NCBI RefSeq assembly: GCF_000701505.1 | Contig: NZ_KL370786.1 | Span: 512,468-576,467 of the forward strand | Reading direction: 5' to 3' | Source: Dyadobacter crusticola DSM 16708 | Lineage (GTDB): Bacteria; Bacteroidota; Bacteroidia; Cytophagales; Spirosomataceae | DNA length: 64,000 nucleotides | Part shown: positions 43,903-54,354 of the stretch, piece after piece | Layout: each line of letters begins with the position of its first letter | Position numbering within the stretch: the first letter of the stretch is position 1 | Program-made: the position numbers and the translations under genes | The notes under the pieces: model-generated | Databases searched by the model: none | Seen by the model: only the letters and a program-made list of their open reading frames with translations | What the model was told of the DNA's origin: nothing

Positions 43903-44877
43903 TCAGGCAGTGAATGTAAATGCCTTTCTCAGCAGTTCCAGGCTTTTGGGTACCGAGGTTTCCGGGTTTTCCTTACCTTCCATTTCCAGCGAGACAAAAC
44001 CTTTGTAGTTTGCATTCTGGAAGATCTTGCCGATGCGCGTGTAATCCATTTCCTTGTCGTAAAATGTGCCGCCGCCGTAATAGGTTTTCGCCTGAACAAT
44101 GGTCGCATAAGGCGCCAGCTTTTCGAGTCCGGCGTAAGGTTCGCCCACGAAATTGCCGGTATCCACATTCAGTCCCATTGAAGGCGAGCTTTTCAGCGCA
44201 TTGTACATTCTCAGCAGATAGTCGATGTTGGAAGACAATCCCCAGTGATTTTCCAGAGCAAGTACAATCCCGGCTTTCTCAGCGTATTGCAGGCATTCAC
44301 CCATTCCATCGATGGTCCATTTGATCCCGTCTTCGTCGGTATAACCTTCAATCGGCGGCTCTACACCGTGGGTATAATAGTCAGTCTGACGTTTGTTTTT
44401 GATGGTTCCCCACGAGCCGGTGTTCATACGCACGCATGGAATTCCCATTTGCGAAGCCATATTGATGCATTTGTAAGTATGCTCGATATCCGCTTTCCGC
44501 TTGGCCACGTCGGGTTGGAGGAAATTCTGGTGAATGGATAACAAAGGCATCGCCAGCCCGCTGTCAAATGCGAGCCGCTTCAATTTGTTTTGATACGAAA
44601 CCGATTCTTCTGCCATCTGGCGGTGTAGTACCTCCACGCCGTCAAAGCCGATTCGGGCTGCATTTTCGATCACTTTTTCAATCGGGTACTTGGCGCCTGT
44701 GAGCGGCCAGTACGAATAGCTGGAAACCGCAATTGGCAATCTTCTGGTCACAACCGGCTTCTTTTCCGGTGCAGCAACCGCCAGCGAGCCGGTAAGTACG
44801 CCCGATGCAATCGCAGCCGACTTTTTGAGCCAGTTCCTTCTTGAATCCGAAGCGTCAGAGGTAGTAAATTTTTCCAT
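43903..44877 (-). CDS. Tat-exported sugar phosphate isomerase/epimerase-like TIM barrel
   Basis: The 324-residue product has a twin-arginine signal (SRRNWLKKSAAIASGVLTG) and an AP-endonuclease-2-type TIM barrel: VIENAARIGFDGVEVLHRQ, GIPCVRMNTGSWG, LALENHWGLS and GLNVDTGNFVGEP, with metal-ligand candidates Glu and Asp at strand ends. Such exported epimerase/isomerase-like proteins are frequent in this phylum and are usually assigned to polyol or keto-sugar conversions. The substrate is unknown. It is monocistronic by position. Confidence 0.9.
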   Translation of the reverse strand: MEKFTTSDASDSRRNWLKKSAAIASGVLTGSLAVAAPEKKPVVTRRLPIAVSSYSYWPLTGAKYPIEKVIENAARIGFDGVEVLHRQMAEESVSYQNKLKRLAFDSGLAMPLLSIHQNFLQPDVAKRKADIEHTYKCINMASQMGIPCVRMNTGSWGTIKNKRQTDYYTHGVEPPIEGYTDEDGIKWTIDGMGECLQYAEKAGIVLALENHWGLSSNIDYLLRMYNALKSSPSMGLNVDTGNFVGEPYAGLEKLAPYATIVQAKTYYGGGTFYDKEMDYTRIGKIFQNANYKGFVSLEMEGKENPETSVPKSLELLRKAFTFTA

Positions 44878-44968
44878 TGTTTAAAAAGGTTGGTGGTTAG
44901 TAACAGGATCAGGAATTCTCTTTTGCAATAATGTAAATTCAATCTGCATAACAAAACCAACTAAAGAC

Positions 44969-45003
44969 AAAGTGCCACCGGGTTTTCGACCAGGTGGCAC
45001 TTT
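44969..45003 (-). terminator. Terminator after the 45,021-46,136 barrel gene
   Basis: The arms AAAGTGCCACC (44969-44979) and GGTGGCACTTT (44993-45003) are perfectly complementary and lie 18 bp past the stop of the minus-strand barrel gene. Confidence 0.75.
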
Positions 45004-45020
45004 TATTTGTTTTGGTAAAA

Positions 45021-46136
45021 TCAGAATTTGAACGAAACGCCCGCATTTACGGAGTAATCTGCAAACGCAGCGTCGCCTCTTACAAATGTACCCGTGGCTG
45101 CTGAGTAGGCTTTGTCAGTAACACTCTGCGTGCGGTTGCGCGATAATGCAACCGGGACACTTACAAAAAAGCCGAATTTGCCAGACGAATAACTGATACT
45201 TGGCTCAATGCTCCACACATATCCCGGCCTGCGGAAATCACCACTTCCACCCACCAGATCGTGCACCGGAATACCTTCAAGCCGCGCACCCGCTGCTGCG
45301 GTCAGTCCGCGTACAAGTCCGTTGATCGCATAACTCACCCCGCCGCGCGCCATGTACTGGTCAGGCACGCTCATGATAGCCTCGTTAGCAAGTCTGGGCG
45401 ACAGTGTTTCCCGGTAGGTTCTCACGCCGTTTTGCTCCCGCGGATTGATCAGGTAATAAAAATTTCCGTACACGCCGAAGTTGTGCGTGAGGTTGTAATA
45501 AGTATTTGCCTCCACTGTAAAGCCGGTCCCGCCGTCGCCCAGCTGAATGGACTGGTCTACCGGGCGGAGCTCTTTACTTCCATTCGGGCCCACATTGTAC
45601 CAGTAGTCCTCGTATTTGTAATCGCCGGTCGGCAGCTTGATACCCAATCCCAGCTGAATGTTGCCGCGCGAGCTTGTTTTCGGATCAAAAAGCCACCGGT
45701 AAGCCGCCAGCCGCAAATCGCCGATGCCAAATGAATGCATGCTGTGACGCTCATTGAATTTGTTTGCGCCATTGATCAAACCATGCTCGTACAGCGAAGA
45801 ACGCGCATTGGAAATGATCGGTAAGTCGACCATAATGGACCAGCGATCGTTCAAAATCCGCGTGAGATTGATGTCCAGCGATGCAGTATGGTTAATTACC
45901 TCGGTATGCTGCACCAGCCTTTCCTTGTTTTCGGTCGTACCTGAGTAGTGGCGGAACGATTTGAAATAACGCGCGCTGGTGGTTAAAACCCATTGCGGGT
46001 GATCGGTACTGTCGGCATGAGCGAGCATACAGGCATTCCCCGTACTGCGGATCGCCACACAGCCTTGTGAATGGGCGTTGAAAGAGATGATAGAAGTAAA
46101 AAGCGCTGTGAACGCGAGGTATATATGTTTTTTCAT
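45021..46136 (-). CDS. Outer-membrane beta-barrel protein, Phenol_MetA_deg-like
   Basis: The 371-residue product has a signal peptide (ends near FNAHSQ) and repeated amphipathic strands (WSIMVDLPIIS, LQLGLGIKLPTGDYKYEDYW-like block, FGVYGNFYYLINP, VNAGVSFKF with a C-terminal aromatic). The pattern LGLGIKLPTGD resembles the putative MetA-pathway outer-membrane family. A short cysteine-containing leader (CVAIRSTGNACML) follows the signal. The function is unknown; a small secreted or membrane-bound protein is encoded 119 bp upstream on the same strand. Confidence 0.82.
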   Translation of the reverse strand: MKKHIYLAFTALFTSIISFNAHSQGCVAIRSTGNACMLAHADSTDHPQWVLTTSARYFKSFRHYSGTTENKERLVQHTEVINHTASLDINLTRILNDRWSIMVDLPIISNARSSLYEHGLINGANKFNERHSMHSFGIGDLRLAAYRWLFDPKTSSRGNIQLGLGIKLPTGDYKYEDYWYNVGPNGSKELRPVDQSIQLGDGGTGFTVEANTYYNLTHNFGVYGNFYYLINPREQNGVRTYRETLSPRLANEAIMSVPDQYMARGGVSYAINGLVRGLTAAAGARLEGIPVHDLVGGSGDFRRPGYVWSIEPSISYSSGKFGFFVSVPVALSRNRTQSVTDKAYSAATGTFVRGDAAFADYSVNAGVSFKF

Positions 46137-46255
46137 TTTGAAATGGAATAAGCCGGAAAGAAGAATATGACAGGACAGTCACAGGAAATCAATGCGGGCA
46201 AAATGCCGCAAAGCTTGCCTGAGCTGCCGGAATGTTTGGTGTAAAAAGAAGGGGC

Positions 46256-46798
46256 TTATGCCAGGTCGGGAGGGGGACTTAGGGGGTCTACGAGGGTCCC
46301 AAAGGTGGTAACTAAATAATCATCAGCAATCTGCAAATCCGCAGGAATCCATTCCAGAATGTAGAAAATGTGCTTTCTCTTATTAGCAAGATAATCTTTG
46401 AGGAACGATTTAAGAACAACCGAATGTGCGCCTTTCTGCGGACGCGCGCCTGCAATTTCATCCTGAATTCTGGATACCAGTGCAGTAAAACGGTCACGCG
46501 CATTCTGGTCAAATTCACAATGAACGTAGATTGTATCTCCGATGAGCTGCTTGGTTTTCATCTGATAATGCTGCCCGTTATGCCGGATTTTACCTTCCGC
46601 GGGTTCGGCATTTTCCCAGTCATTCTGGTAGGGGAGGTTCACCGGCAATTTGATGACGATATCTGCTGTAAAATCCTCTTGTGCCTGCCTGCTACCCGCT
46701 ACCATCACCGGCGCTTCTTCCAGCAGGTACACAACCGAATAGCCCACTGTATTATACAGCAGCAGACCAAAAAGCAGAAGTGACAAAAGCCGGTTCAA
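46256..46798 (-). CDS. Hypothetical protein with N-terminal membrane segment, 180 aa
   Basis: The start codon is TTG at 46798, the only start placed before the hydrophobic segment (LLSLLLFGLLLYNTVGYSVVYLLEE). The rest is soluble with a mid-protein strand-rich part (GQHYQMKTKQLIGDTIYVHCEF) and helices rich in Lys/Arg. I associate this small-protein type with Bacteroidota genes next to outer-membrane receptors; no function is known. The 119-bp gap to the barrel gene allows cotranscription. Confidence 0.7.
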   Translation of the reverse strand: MNRLLSLLLFGLLLYNTVGYSVVYLLEEAPVMVAGSRQAQEDFTADIVIKLPVNLPYQNDWENAEPAEGKIRHNGQHYQMKTKQLIGDTIYVHCEFDQNARDRFTALVSRIQDEIAGARPQKGAHSVVLKSFLKDYLANKRKHIFYILEWIPADLQIADDYLVTTFGTLVDPLSPPPDLA

Positions 46799-46860
46799 CG
46801 CAAAAGATGTTTATTCTTTCAAATGTATAAAAAAATGGGGGAATGTTGATGTAGGGAGGT

Positions 46861-47019
46861 TAGCTGTTGGCTGTTGGCTGTTAGCTGTTGTACTTCGGCT
46901 TTCGGCTGTCAGACTTCGGCTTTTTTGAATTACGATGCCATAGCTAATTGCTAACAGCTAACAGCTGACAGCCGAAGTCTGCTAAGAAAAGCCGACAGCC
47001 GATTGCCGAAAGCCGAGGT
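46861..47019. repeat. ~160-bp cluster of GCTGTTRGC / CGGCTTTCGGC repeats in inverted arrangement
   Basis: The left arm (46861-46920) consists of TAGCTGTTGGCTGTT-type units then CTTCGGCTTTCGGCTGTC units. The right arm (about 46949-47019) contains their complements (GCTAACAGCTAACAGCTGAC, AGCCGAAGTC, GCCGACAGCCG, CCGAAAGCCGAGG). The whole could fold into a long imperfect hairpin around the AT-rich centre 46921-46948. No coding sequence fits. It lies between divergent genes. Confidence 0.8.
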
Positions 47020-47044
47020 TACACCAGAATTCCTTTTTCTTTGG

Positions 47045-47052
47045 TACTTTTG
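47045..47052 (+). promoter_or_regulatory. -7-like element before the double-receiver gene
   Basis: TACTTTTG matches TAnnTTTG 42 bp upstream of the start codon. No TTTG -33 element at the usual distance is seen. Confidence 0.4.
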
Positions 47053-47093
47053 CGGTTACTACGCAACATCGGAAAAACTACTAACCAACAATC

Positions 47094-47990
47094 ATGACGG
47101 GTATTCCAAAGTTCGAAACCCATAAATCAATCTTTCTTGTTGATGATGACGAGGACGATCGGATGCTCATTAAAGAAGCCCTTGAACAGGTAATGCATGA
47201 TGTGAATATCATCGAGGTGAATGATGGTATCGAGCTGCTTGAATTGATGGACCGCTCTGCCAATCTGCACGAACCCGCATTGATCGTCATGGATATGAAC
47301 ATGCCACGCATGAGCGGGCTTGAAGCTTTGTCTGTTATCAGGACCAGCAGCCAGCTTCGGCACGTGCCCATTGTCATGTTGTCAACTTCGTCCAATGAAG
47401 ACCTTATTTTCAAAGCTTACCGGCAGGGGATCAATGCCTATATCACGAAACCGGTGACCTACCATGCGTACAGCAAGCTCGCCGAAGCGATCAGCGTTTC
47501 GTTTTTAAACACCTATCCGTTGCAGGAAGAAGTAGCGCTTCCGGAAAACCTGAGCGGTAAAAATATCCTGATCGTGGAAGACAGCGACGATCACTGGGAA
47601 CTGATGAATATCACGCTGCGGCAGATCCTGCCCGATGTACATATCACCCGTTTCAGCGACGATGCAACTGCCCGCGAGTACCTGCGCGACAACATTGATG
47701 TATCTCCGTTTCCGATCGATATGATTATTCTGGACCTGTACCTGCCCACCAGGCAGCAGGGACTTGATCTGCTGAGCACCATGAAGAACTCCGTTTCAGA
47801 CGCCCGGCTACCATTTGTGCCGGTGGTTGTGTTCAGTTTTTCAGATAATCCGGTTGATATCCGCGAGAGCTATTCCCATCAGGCCAATGCATTTGTGATG
47901 AAGGGAAAAAACCTGAGAGAATCCATGCAGCTTTTTCGCCAACTGTGTGATTTCTGGTGGAACACCATTTCATCACCTGCCCGGTTTTGA
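47094..47990 (+). CDS. Tandem double-receiver response regulator without output domain
   Basis: The 298-residue protein has two complete CheY-like receiver domains. Receiver 1 (about 10-140) has FLVDDDEDDRM, the phosphoacceptor Asp in LIVMDMNMPRMSG and the Lys in YITKPV. Receiver 2 (about 155-290) has ILIVEDSDDHWE, Asp in MIILDLYLPTRQQG and Lys in FVMKGKN. Nothing follows the second receiver, so it must act through protein-protein contacts, for example as a phosphate shuttle in a phosphorelay. No kinase is adjacent. Confidence 0.93.
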   Translation: MTGIPKFETHKSIFLVDDDEDDRMLIKEALEQVMHDVNIIEVNDGIELLELMDRSANLHEPALIVMDMNMPRMSGLEALSVIRTSSQLRHVPIVMLSTSSNEDLIFKAYRQGINAYITKPVTYHAYSKLAEAISVSFLNTYPLQEEVALPENLSGKNILIVEDSDDHWELMNITLRQILPDVHITRFSDDATAREYLRDNIDVSPFPIDMIILDLYLPTRQQGLDLLSTMKNSVSDARLPFVPVVVFSFSDNPVDIRESYSHQANAFVMKGKNLRESMQLFRQLCDFWWNTISSPARF

Positions 47991-48077
47991 TACTTACCGT
48001 CAGTCTTTTAGTGCTTGAATCGGCTTTCGTCCGGGCTTAATGCTGATTTCTGAGTATACATTTTATTTTCTGAAAAT

Positions 48078-48107
48078 TTTGATAAACCGCATTTTCAGAT
48101 AGCTTTG
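48078..48107 (+). promoter_or_regulatory. Promoter of the thiamin operon
   Basis: TTTG (48078-48081) and TAGCTTTG (48100-48107), spaced by 18 nt, match the -33/-7 consensus of the phylum just before the TPP riboswitch. Confidence 0.7.
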
Positions 48108-48113
48108 TCGAAA

Positions 48114-48195
48114 CTTTAGGGGTGTCCCGATATGCGGACTGAGATAATACCCTTTGAACCTGATGCAGTTAGTACTGCCGAAGGGAAAAGTAAGA
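48114..48195 (+). ncRNA. TPP riboswitch (THI element)
   Basis: The conserved THI-box parts appear in order: AGGGGTGTCC, GGACTGAGAT (the CUGAGA pyrimidine-sensor helix), ATACCCTTTGAACCTGAT and AGTTAGTACTGCCGAAGGGAA. These form P1 to P5 of the thiamin-pyrophosphate aptamer. It lies 78 bp before thiS and should switch off the thi operon when TPP is abundant, most likely by translation or early termination. Confidence 0.95.
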
Positions 48196-48272
48196 GATAC
48201 TACTATTGTGTCTCAATGAATCTTTCCGTAAAGGTCCATTCCTGAAGTTTTTGTCACAAAACGTTTTTCAGA

Positions 48273-50443
<2,171 letters not shown>

Positions 50444-50445
50444 CC

Positions 50446-51744
50446 ATGAAAAAGATCATCATATCAAGGCCCGATTTCTTTGCAGGCGAAGCAGTACAAA
50501 TCACTACACTTTTCGTGGATGGAATGCAGCTGCTGCATTTGCGGAAGCCAGATTGTACCAGGGAAGAGCTCGCCAGGCTGCTGGGTGACATCAATCCGGG
50601 CAACTATCCGCAGATCGCATTGCACCAGCACCATGAACTCGCGCAGGAATTTGGTATAAACAGGCTCCACTTCCCGGAGCAGCTTCGTTTGGAACAAACA
50701 GAAGAATCGCTACAAGAGCTAAAATCACGCGGTTTCATACTTAGTACTTCCATTCACGAAGCGGGAATGCTGCGGAATTTATCGAATGCATTCAGCTACG
50801 CACTTTTAGGTCCTGTTTTCGATAGTATTTCAAAACAAAATTACCGCGCTGCATTGCCACCAAACTTCAAACTCGATCGCCAGGGATATAGTGGAGAAGT
50901 AATCGCAATCGGAGGAATCGATGCTTCCAGGATACAATCAATAACTCAAATGGGCTTCGACGGCGCCGCATTCCTCGGCAGCATCTGGCTTTCTAAAGCC
51001 CCCGGGTTGAAACCCGGGGCCAGGGATTTTCTGAGAGCGCCGAATGAATTTGCCCCTCCAATTTTCGCCAAAGGCGAAACAAACCCAATCTCTTGCCCCA
51101 GCTTTCAAGCCGGGGAAAACAGGATTGGCAGGCTGCAATTTATTTCTCAGGAAAATGAAGCGATATCACATATGGAGAGCATTCGGCTAGCGCTGGAAGC
51201 GGGTTGTCGCTGGATACAACTGCGCGTCAAAAACCGGCCGGAGGAGGAAGTGCTTCGACTAGCCTGGGAAGCCACCAAGTTATGCGATCAGTACGGCGCA
51301 AGACTGATTATCAATGATTTTCCGAGAGTGGCGCAAGCGGTGGAAGCTTATGGGCTGCATCTCGGGCTTACGGATATGTCAGTACCGGAAGCCCGAGAAT
51401 TAGTGGGTGACAGGCTGATAATCGGCGGTACTGCCAACTCCTGGGAGGATATCGTTCTCCGCGTCAAGGAAGGTGCGGATTACATTGGGTTGGGACCTTT
51501 TCGATTTACAACTACCAAGCAAAACCTCAGTCCGGTCCTGGGTTTTGAAGGTTACAGCGTATTAATGCAAAAAATGGCTGAGGCGGAATTCAATACACCT
51601 ATTGTCGGAATTGGGGGGATTATGCCTGCTGACGTGCCGGCCTTGTTGAAAGCCGGTCTGCACGGAGTTGCTATGTCCTCGGCGCTCATCAATGTGGCTG
51701 ATCCACAAGTTATTGTTCATCAAATTCAGAAAGTATTATGCTGA
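50446..51744 (+). CDS. Two-domain ThiE/TenI-like thiamine-phosphate synthase fusion
   Basis: The 432-residue protein is twice the usual ThiE length. Residues ~1-185 form a TenI/ThiE-like barrel ([42 protein letters not shown]). Residues ~228-432 form a full ThiE ([60 protein letters not shown]). The linker (~186-226, encoded at 50998-51122) is made of palindromic repeat DNA read in frame. The C-terminal domain most likely joins HMP-PP and thiazole phosphate; the N-terminal one may be a TenI-type aromatase. Confidence 0.9.
   Translation: MKKIIISRPDFFAGEAVQITTLFVDGMQLLHLRKPDCTREELARLLGDINPGNYPQIALHQHHELAQEFGINRLHFPEQLRLEQTEESLQELKSRGFILSTSIHEAGMLRNLSNAFSYALLGPVFDSISKQNYRAALPPNFKLDRQGYSGEVIAIGGIDASRIQSITQMGFDGAAFLGSIWLSKAPGLKPGARDFLRAPNEFAPPIFAKGETNPISCPSFQAGENRIGRLQFISQENEAISHMESIRLALEAGCRWIQLRVKNRPEEEVLRLAWEATKLCDQYGARLIINDFPRVAQAVEAYGLHLGLTDMSVPEARELVGDRLIIGGTANSWEDIVLRVKEGADYIGLGPFRFTTTKQNLSPVLGFEGYSVLMQKMAEAEFNTPIVGIGGIMPADVPALLKAGLHGVAMSSALINVADPQVIVHQIQKVLC
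50994..51122. repeat. In-frame palindromic repeat cluster inside the ThiE fusion gene
   Basis: Three inverted repeats lie in a row: CCCCGGGTT/AACCCGGGG (51000-51008 with 51011-51019, perfect), TTTCGCC/GGCGAAA (51063-51069 with 51073-51079, perfect) and CCCCAGCTT/AAGCCGGGG (51096-51104 with 51107-51115, one mismatch). The reading frame passes through without a stop, giving the linker [16 protein letters not shown], then APPIFAKGE and SFQAGE. It resembles a dispersed intergenic repeat inserted into a gene. Confidence 0.75.
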
Positions 51745-52505
51745 AAATAGCAGATAAGACATTTACATCGCGCCTTTTTACCGGTACCGGCAAGTTCAGT
51801 TCTTCGGAAATAATGGAAGAAGCGCTGCTTGCCTCGGGCTCCGAGCTGGCGACGGTCGCATTGCGGCGGGTGGATATTCATAGCAATCAGGACGATATTC
51901 TCCTGCATTTGAATCACCCCCAAATCAACCTTTTACCAAATACTTCCGGCGTAAGAACGGCAAAAGAGGCCGTGTTTGCGGCGCAGCTCGCTCGGGAAGC
52001 ATTGGAGACGAACTGGCTCAAACTCGAAATCCACCCCGATCCCAAGTATCTCATGCCCGACGCCATTGAAACGCTGAAAGCCACAGAGGAACTGGCCAGG
52101 CTTGGCTTTGTCATTCTCCCTTATATTCATGCGGACCCTGTCTTGTGCAAGCGGCTTGAAGAAGCAGGAGCAGCCGCGGTAATGCCGCTGGGTTCGCCGA
52201 TAGGGAGTAATAAAGGGTTGAAAACGATCGACTTTCTTGAAATTATCATTGAACAGAGCCGCGTACCCGTCGTGATCGATGCGGGTATAGGCGCCCCGTC
52301 CGACGCGGCGAAGGCAATGGAGATAGGAGCGGATGCAGTGCTGGTGAATACTGCAATCGCCTCGGCCGGTGATCCGGTTCACATGGCGCGCGCTTTCCGC
52401 ATGGCTGTGGAAGGGGGCAGAATGGCGTTTGAAGCGAAATTAGGAAAACAAGGCAACTTCGCTTCGGCGAGCAGCCCGTTAACAGCGTTTTTAGATGAGC
52501 TTTAA
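51738..52505 (+). CDS. thiG: Thiazole synthase ThiG
   Basis: The 255-residue barrel has the ThiG hallmarks: [23 protein letters not shown] with the Schiff-base-type conserved lysine region, [50 protein letters not shown]. It forms the thiazole phosphate from deoxyxylulose phosphate, dehydroglycine and ThiS thiocarboxylate. It overlaps the ThiE-type gene by 7 nt and thiH by 11 nt, so translation is coupled. Confidence 0.97.
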   Translation: MLKIADKTFTSRLFTGTGKFSSSEIMEEALLASGSELATVALRRVDIHSNQDDILLHLNHPQINLLPNTSGVRTAKEAVFAAQLAREALETNWLKLEIHPDPKYLMPDAIETLKATEELARLGFVILPYIHADPVLCKRLEEAGAAAVMPLGSPIGSNKGLKTIDFLEIIIEQSRVPVVIDAGIGAPSDAAKAMEIGADAVLVNTAIASAGDPVHMARAFRMAVEGGRMAFEAKLGKQGNFASASSPLTAFLDEL

Positions 52506-53634
52506 GGAGATTTTTGATCAATATCGGTGGGAAGAGGTGAAGACGAGTATTTACTCAAAAACAGCCTCCGACGTCGAAAAGGCACTTTCTTCGGAAAAGC
52601 GAACAGTGGAAGATTTTAAAGCATTGATATCTCCCGCTGCTTCGGCTTACCTCGAACCGATGGCGCAGCTCAGCCGCAAACTGACCCAAAAGCGCTTTGG
52701 TAAGACCATCCAAATGTACATTCCGCTTTACCTGTCCAATGAATGCACCAATATCTGCACCTATTGCGGGTTCAGTCTGGACAATAAGGTGCGGCGGCGG
52801 ACGCTCTCGGAAACTGAAATATTAAAGGAGGTGGAGGTAATTAAAACGCTGGGGTATGAGCATGTGCTGCTGGTTACCGGCGAGGCTAATCAGACTGTCC
52901 ATGTAGATTATTTCAAGAAAGTGCTCCGCCTGCTGCGGCCGCATTTTTCGATGATCTCCATGGAAGTACAACCGCTCGATACCGAAGAATACAGCGAATT
53001 AATTCCGCTGGGACTGAATACTGTATTAGTTTACCAGGAAACCTATCACCAGGAAGATTACCGCAAACATCATCCCAAAGGCAAGAAATCCAACTTCCTG
53101 TACCGGCTCGAAACGCCCGACCGGCTTGGGAAAGCGGGCATTCACAAAATGGGACTGGGTGTTCTGATCGGATTGGAAGATTGGCGGACAGACAGCTTTT
53201 TCACCGCATTGCACCTTCAATATCTTGAAAAAACATACTGGCAAACGCGGTATAGCTTGTCCTTCCCGCGCCTTCGCCCATTCTCCGGCGGACTGGAACC
53301 AAAGGTGGAAATGTCGGACAGGGAGCTGGTACAGCTGATTTGTGCTTACCGGATCATGAATGAAGAAGTGGAGCTTTCGCTGTCTACCCGCGAGTCGGAG
53401 AAGTTCAGGAATCATTGCATTCAGCTGGGCATTACGTCCATTAGTGCAGGTTCCAAAACCAATCCGGGCGGTTATGCAGTGGAGGCGGACTCGCTGGAAC
53501 AGTTCGAGATTTCAGATGAGCGTTCACCCGAAGAGATCGCCCGGGTGATACGGAATAGTGGCTATGAGCCGGTTTGGAAGGATTGGGATACCTATATGCA
53601 GAGCAGCGTACCTGTTAATCCGGATTTTATTTAA
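52495..53634 (+). CDS. thiH: 2-iminoacetate synthase ThiH
   Basis: The 379-residue radical-SAM enzyme has the cluster motif [10 protein letters not shown] (C-x3-C-x2-C), the ThiH/BATS C-terminal domain, and blocks typical of the family ([33 protein letters not shown] block, [13 protein letters not shown]). It makes dehydroglycine from tyrosine for ThiG in anaerobic-type thiamin synthesis. It is the last gene of the operon; an inverted repeat at 53667-53693 follows. Confidence 0.96.
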   Translation: MSFKEIFDQYRWEEVKTSIYSKTASDVEKALSSEKRTVEDFKALISPAASAYLEPMAQLSRKLTQKRFGKTIQMYIPLYLSNECTNICTYCGFSLDNKVRRRTLSETEILKEVEVIKTLGYEHVLLVTGEANQTVHVDYFKKVLRLLRPHFSMISMEVQPLDTEEYSELIPLGLNTVLVYQETYHQEDYRKHHPKGKKSNFLYRLETPDRLGKAGIHKMGLGVLIGLEDWRTDSFFTALHLQYLEKTYWQTRYSLSFPRLRPFSGGLEPKVEMSDRELVQLICAYRIMNEEVELSLSTRESEKFRNHCIQLGITSISAGSKTNPGGYAVEADSLEQFEISDERSPEEIARVIRNSGYEPVWKDWDTYMQSSVPVNPDFI

Positions 53635-53666
53635 TGTTCCGGCTGACCAGGTTTTCACTTTCAGGA

Positions 53667-53693
53667 AAGGCCCGGATCAGAAACCCGGGCCTT
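53667..53693. terminator. Hairpin between convergent thiH and ridA-like genes
   Basis: The arms AAGGCCCGG (53667-53675) and CCGGGCCTT (53685-53693) form a 9-bp perfect stem. T-tracts are weak on both sides, so efficiency is uncertain. Confidence 0.6.
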
Positions 53694-53714
53694 CTGAGAA
53701 TCACTTCTGGCTTG

Positions 53715-54254
53715 TCAGGGAGCGACTTCCACGATCATTTCGATCTCCACTGCGATACCCGAAGGCAGCGATGCTACGCCGATCGCCGAGCGGGCGTGCT
53801 TGCCGCTTTCCCCAAATACTTCAACCATAAAGTCCGTAAAACCATTGATTACCTGCGGCTGCTGCGTGAGCGTCGGGGTCGAATTGACCAGACCAAGTAC
53901 TTTAACTACTCTTTTAACCTTATTTAAATCGCCGATTTCGTGCTTCAAGGAGGCCAGCAATGCGATACCGCACAGTTTTGCAGCTTCTTTTCCCTGTTCC
54001 ACCGTCAGGTCGTCGCCTACTTTACCGAGGATCTGCCCGCCGCCGGGCTTGTCGGGTCCGTGGCCGGAGAGATAAACCAGGTTGCCCACCCGGACAGCCC
54101 GCAGTAGGTTGCCATTCGAGGCTTTCATTTTGGCTAGGGTGATACCGAGTTCAGTGAGCTTTTTCTCCACGTCGGGGCGTGACTGTGCGAATGAGGGACT
54201 TACAAATGCGGCCAGTATGCAGACCAGGGTAATTTTGAAGAACGTTTTTGACAT
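53715..54254 (-). CDS. RidA/YjgF-family protein with signal peptide
   Basis: I start at the ATG at 54254, where the signal peptide begins (MSKTFFKITLVCILAAFVSPSFAQ). An in-frame ATG at 54299 would add 15 residues and overlap the terminator upstream. The ~179-residue protein has the RidA core in its longer form: GNLVYLSGHGP, LTVEQGKEAAKLCGIALLASL, VNGF-type INGFTDFMVEVFG and the arginine-containing end ARSAIGVASLPSGIAVEIE. RidA enzymes hydrolyse enamine/imine intermediates; export of such a protein is typical of a subgroup whose role is unclear. Confidence 0.88.
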   Translation of the reverse strand: MSKTFFKITLVCILAAFVSPSFAQSRPDVEKKLTELGITLAKMKASNGNLLRAVRVGNLVYLSGHGPDKPGGGQILGKVGDDLTVEQGKEAAKLCGIALLASLKHEIGDLNKVKRVVKVLGLVNSTPTLTQQPQVINGFTDFMVEVFGESGKHARSAIGVASLPSGIAVEIEMIVEVAP

Positions 54255-54313
54255 GAAATCAGCAATTGATATGTGATCGCCAAAAATAGGCTGTTTCATG
54301 CTTCAAACATAAG

Positions 54314-54344
54314 AATGGCCGCAATTCTGCTGAATGCGGCCATT
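54314..54344 (-). terminator. Terminator after the alkaline phosphatase gene
   Basis: A perfect 10-bp stem, AATGGCCGCA (54314-54323) with TGCGGCCATT (54335-54344), with an 11-nt loop, lies 10 bp beyond the stop codon. Confidence 0.75.
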
Positions 54345-54354
54345 TTACAGTGTT

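Noticed and set aside
46861-47019. Possible CRISPR array
   Set aside because: Units are 8-10 bp, imperfect, without unique spacers of constant length, and no cas genes are nearby.
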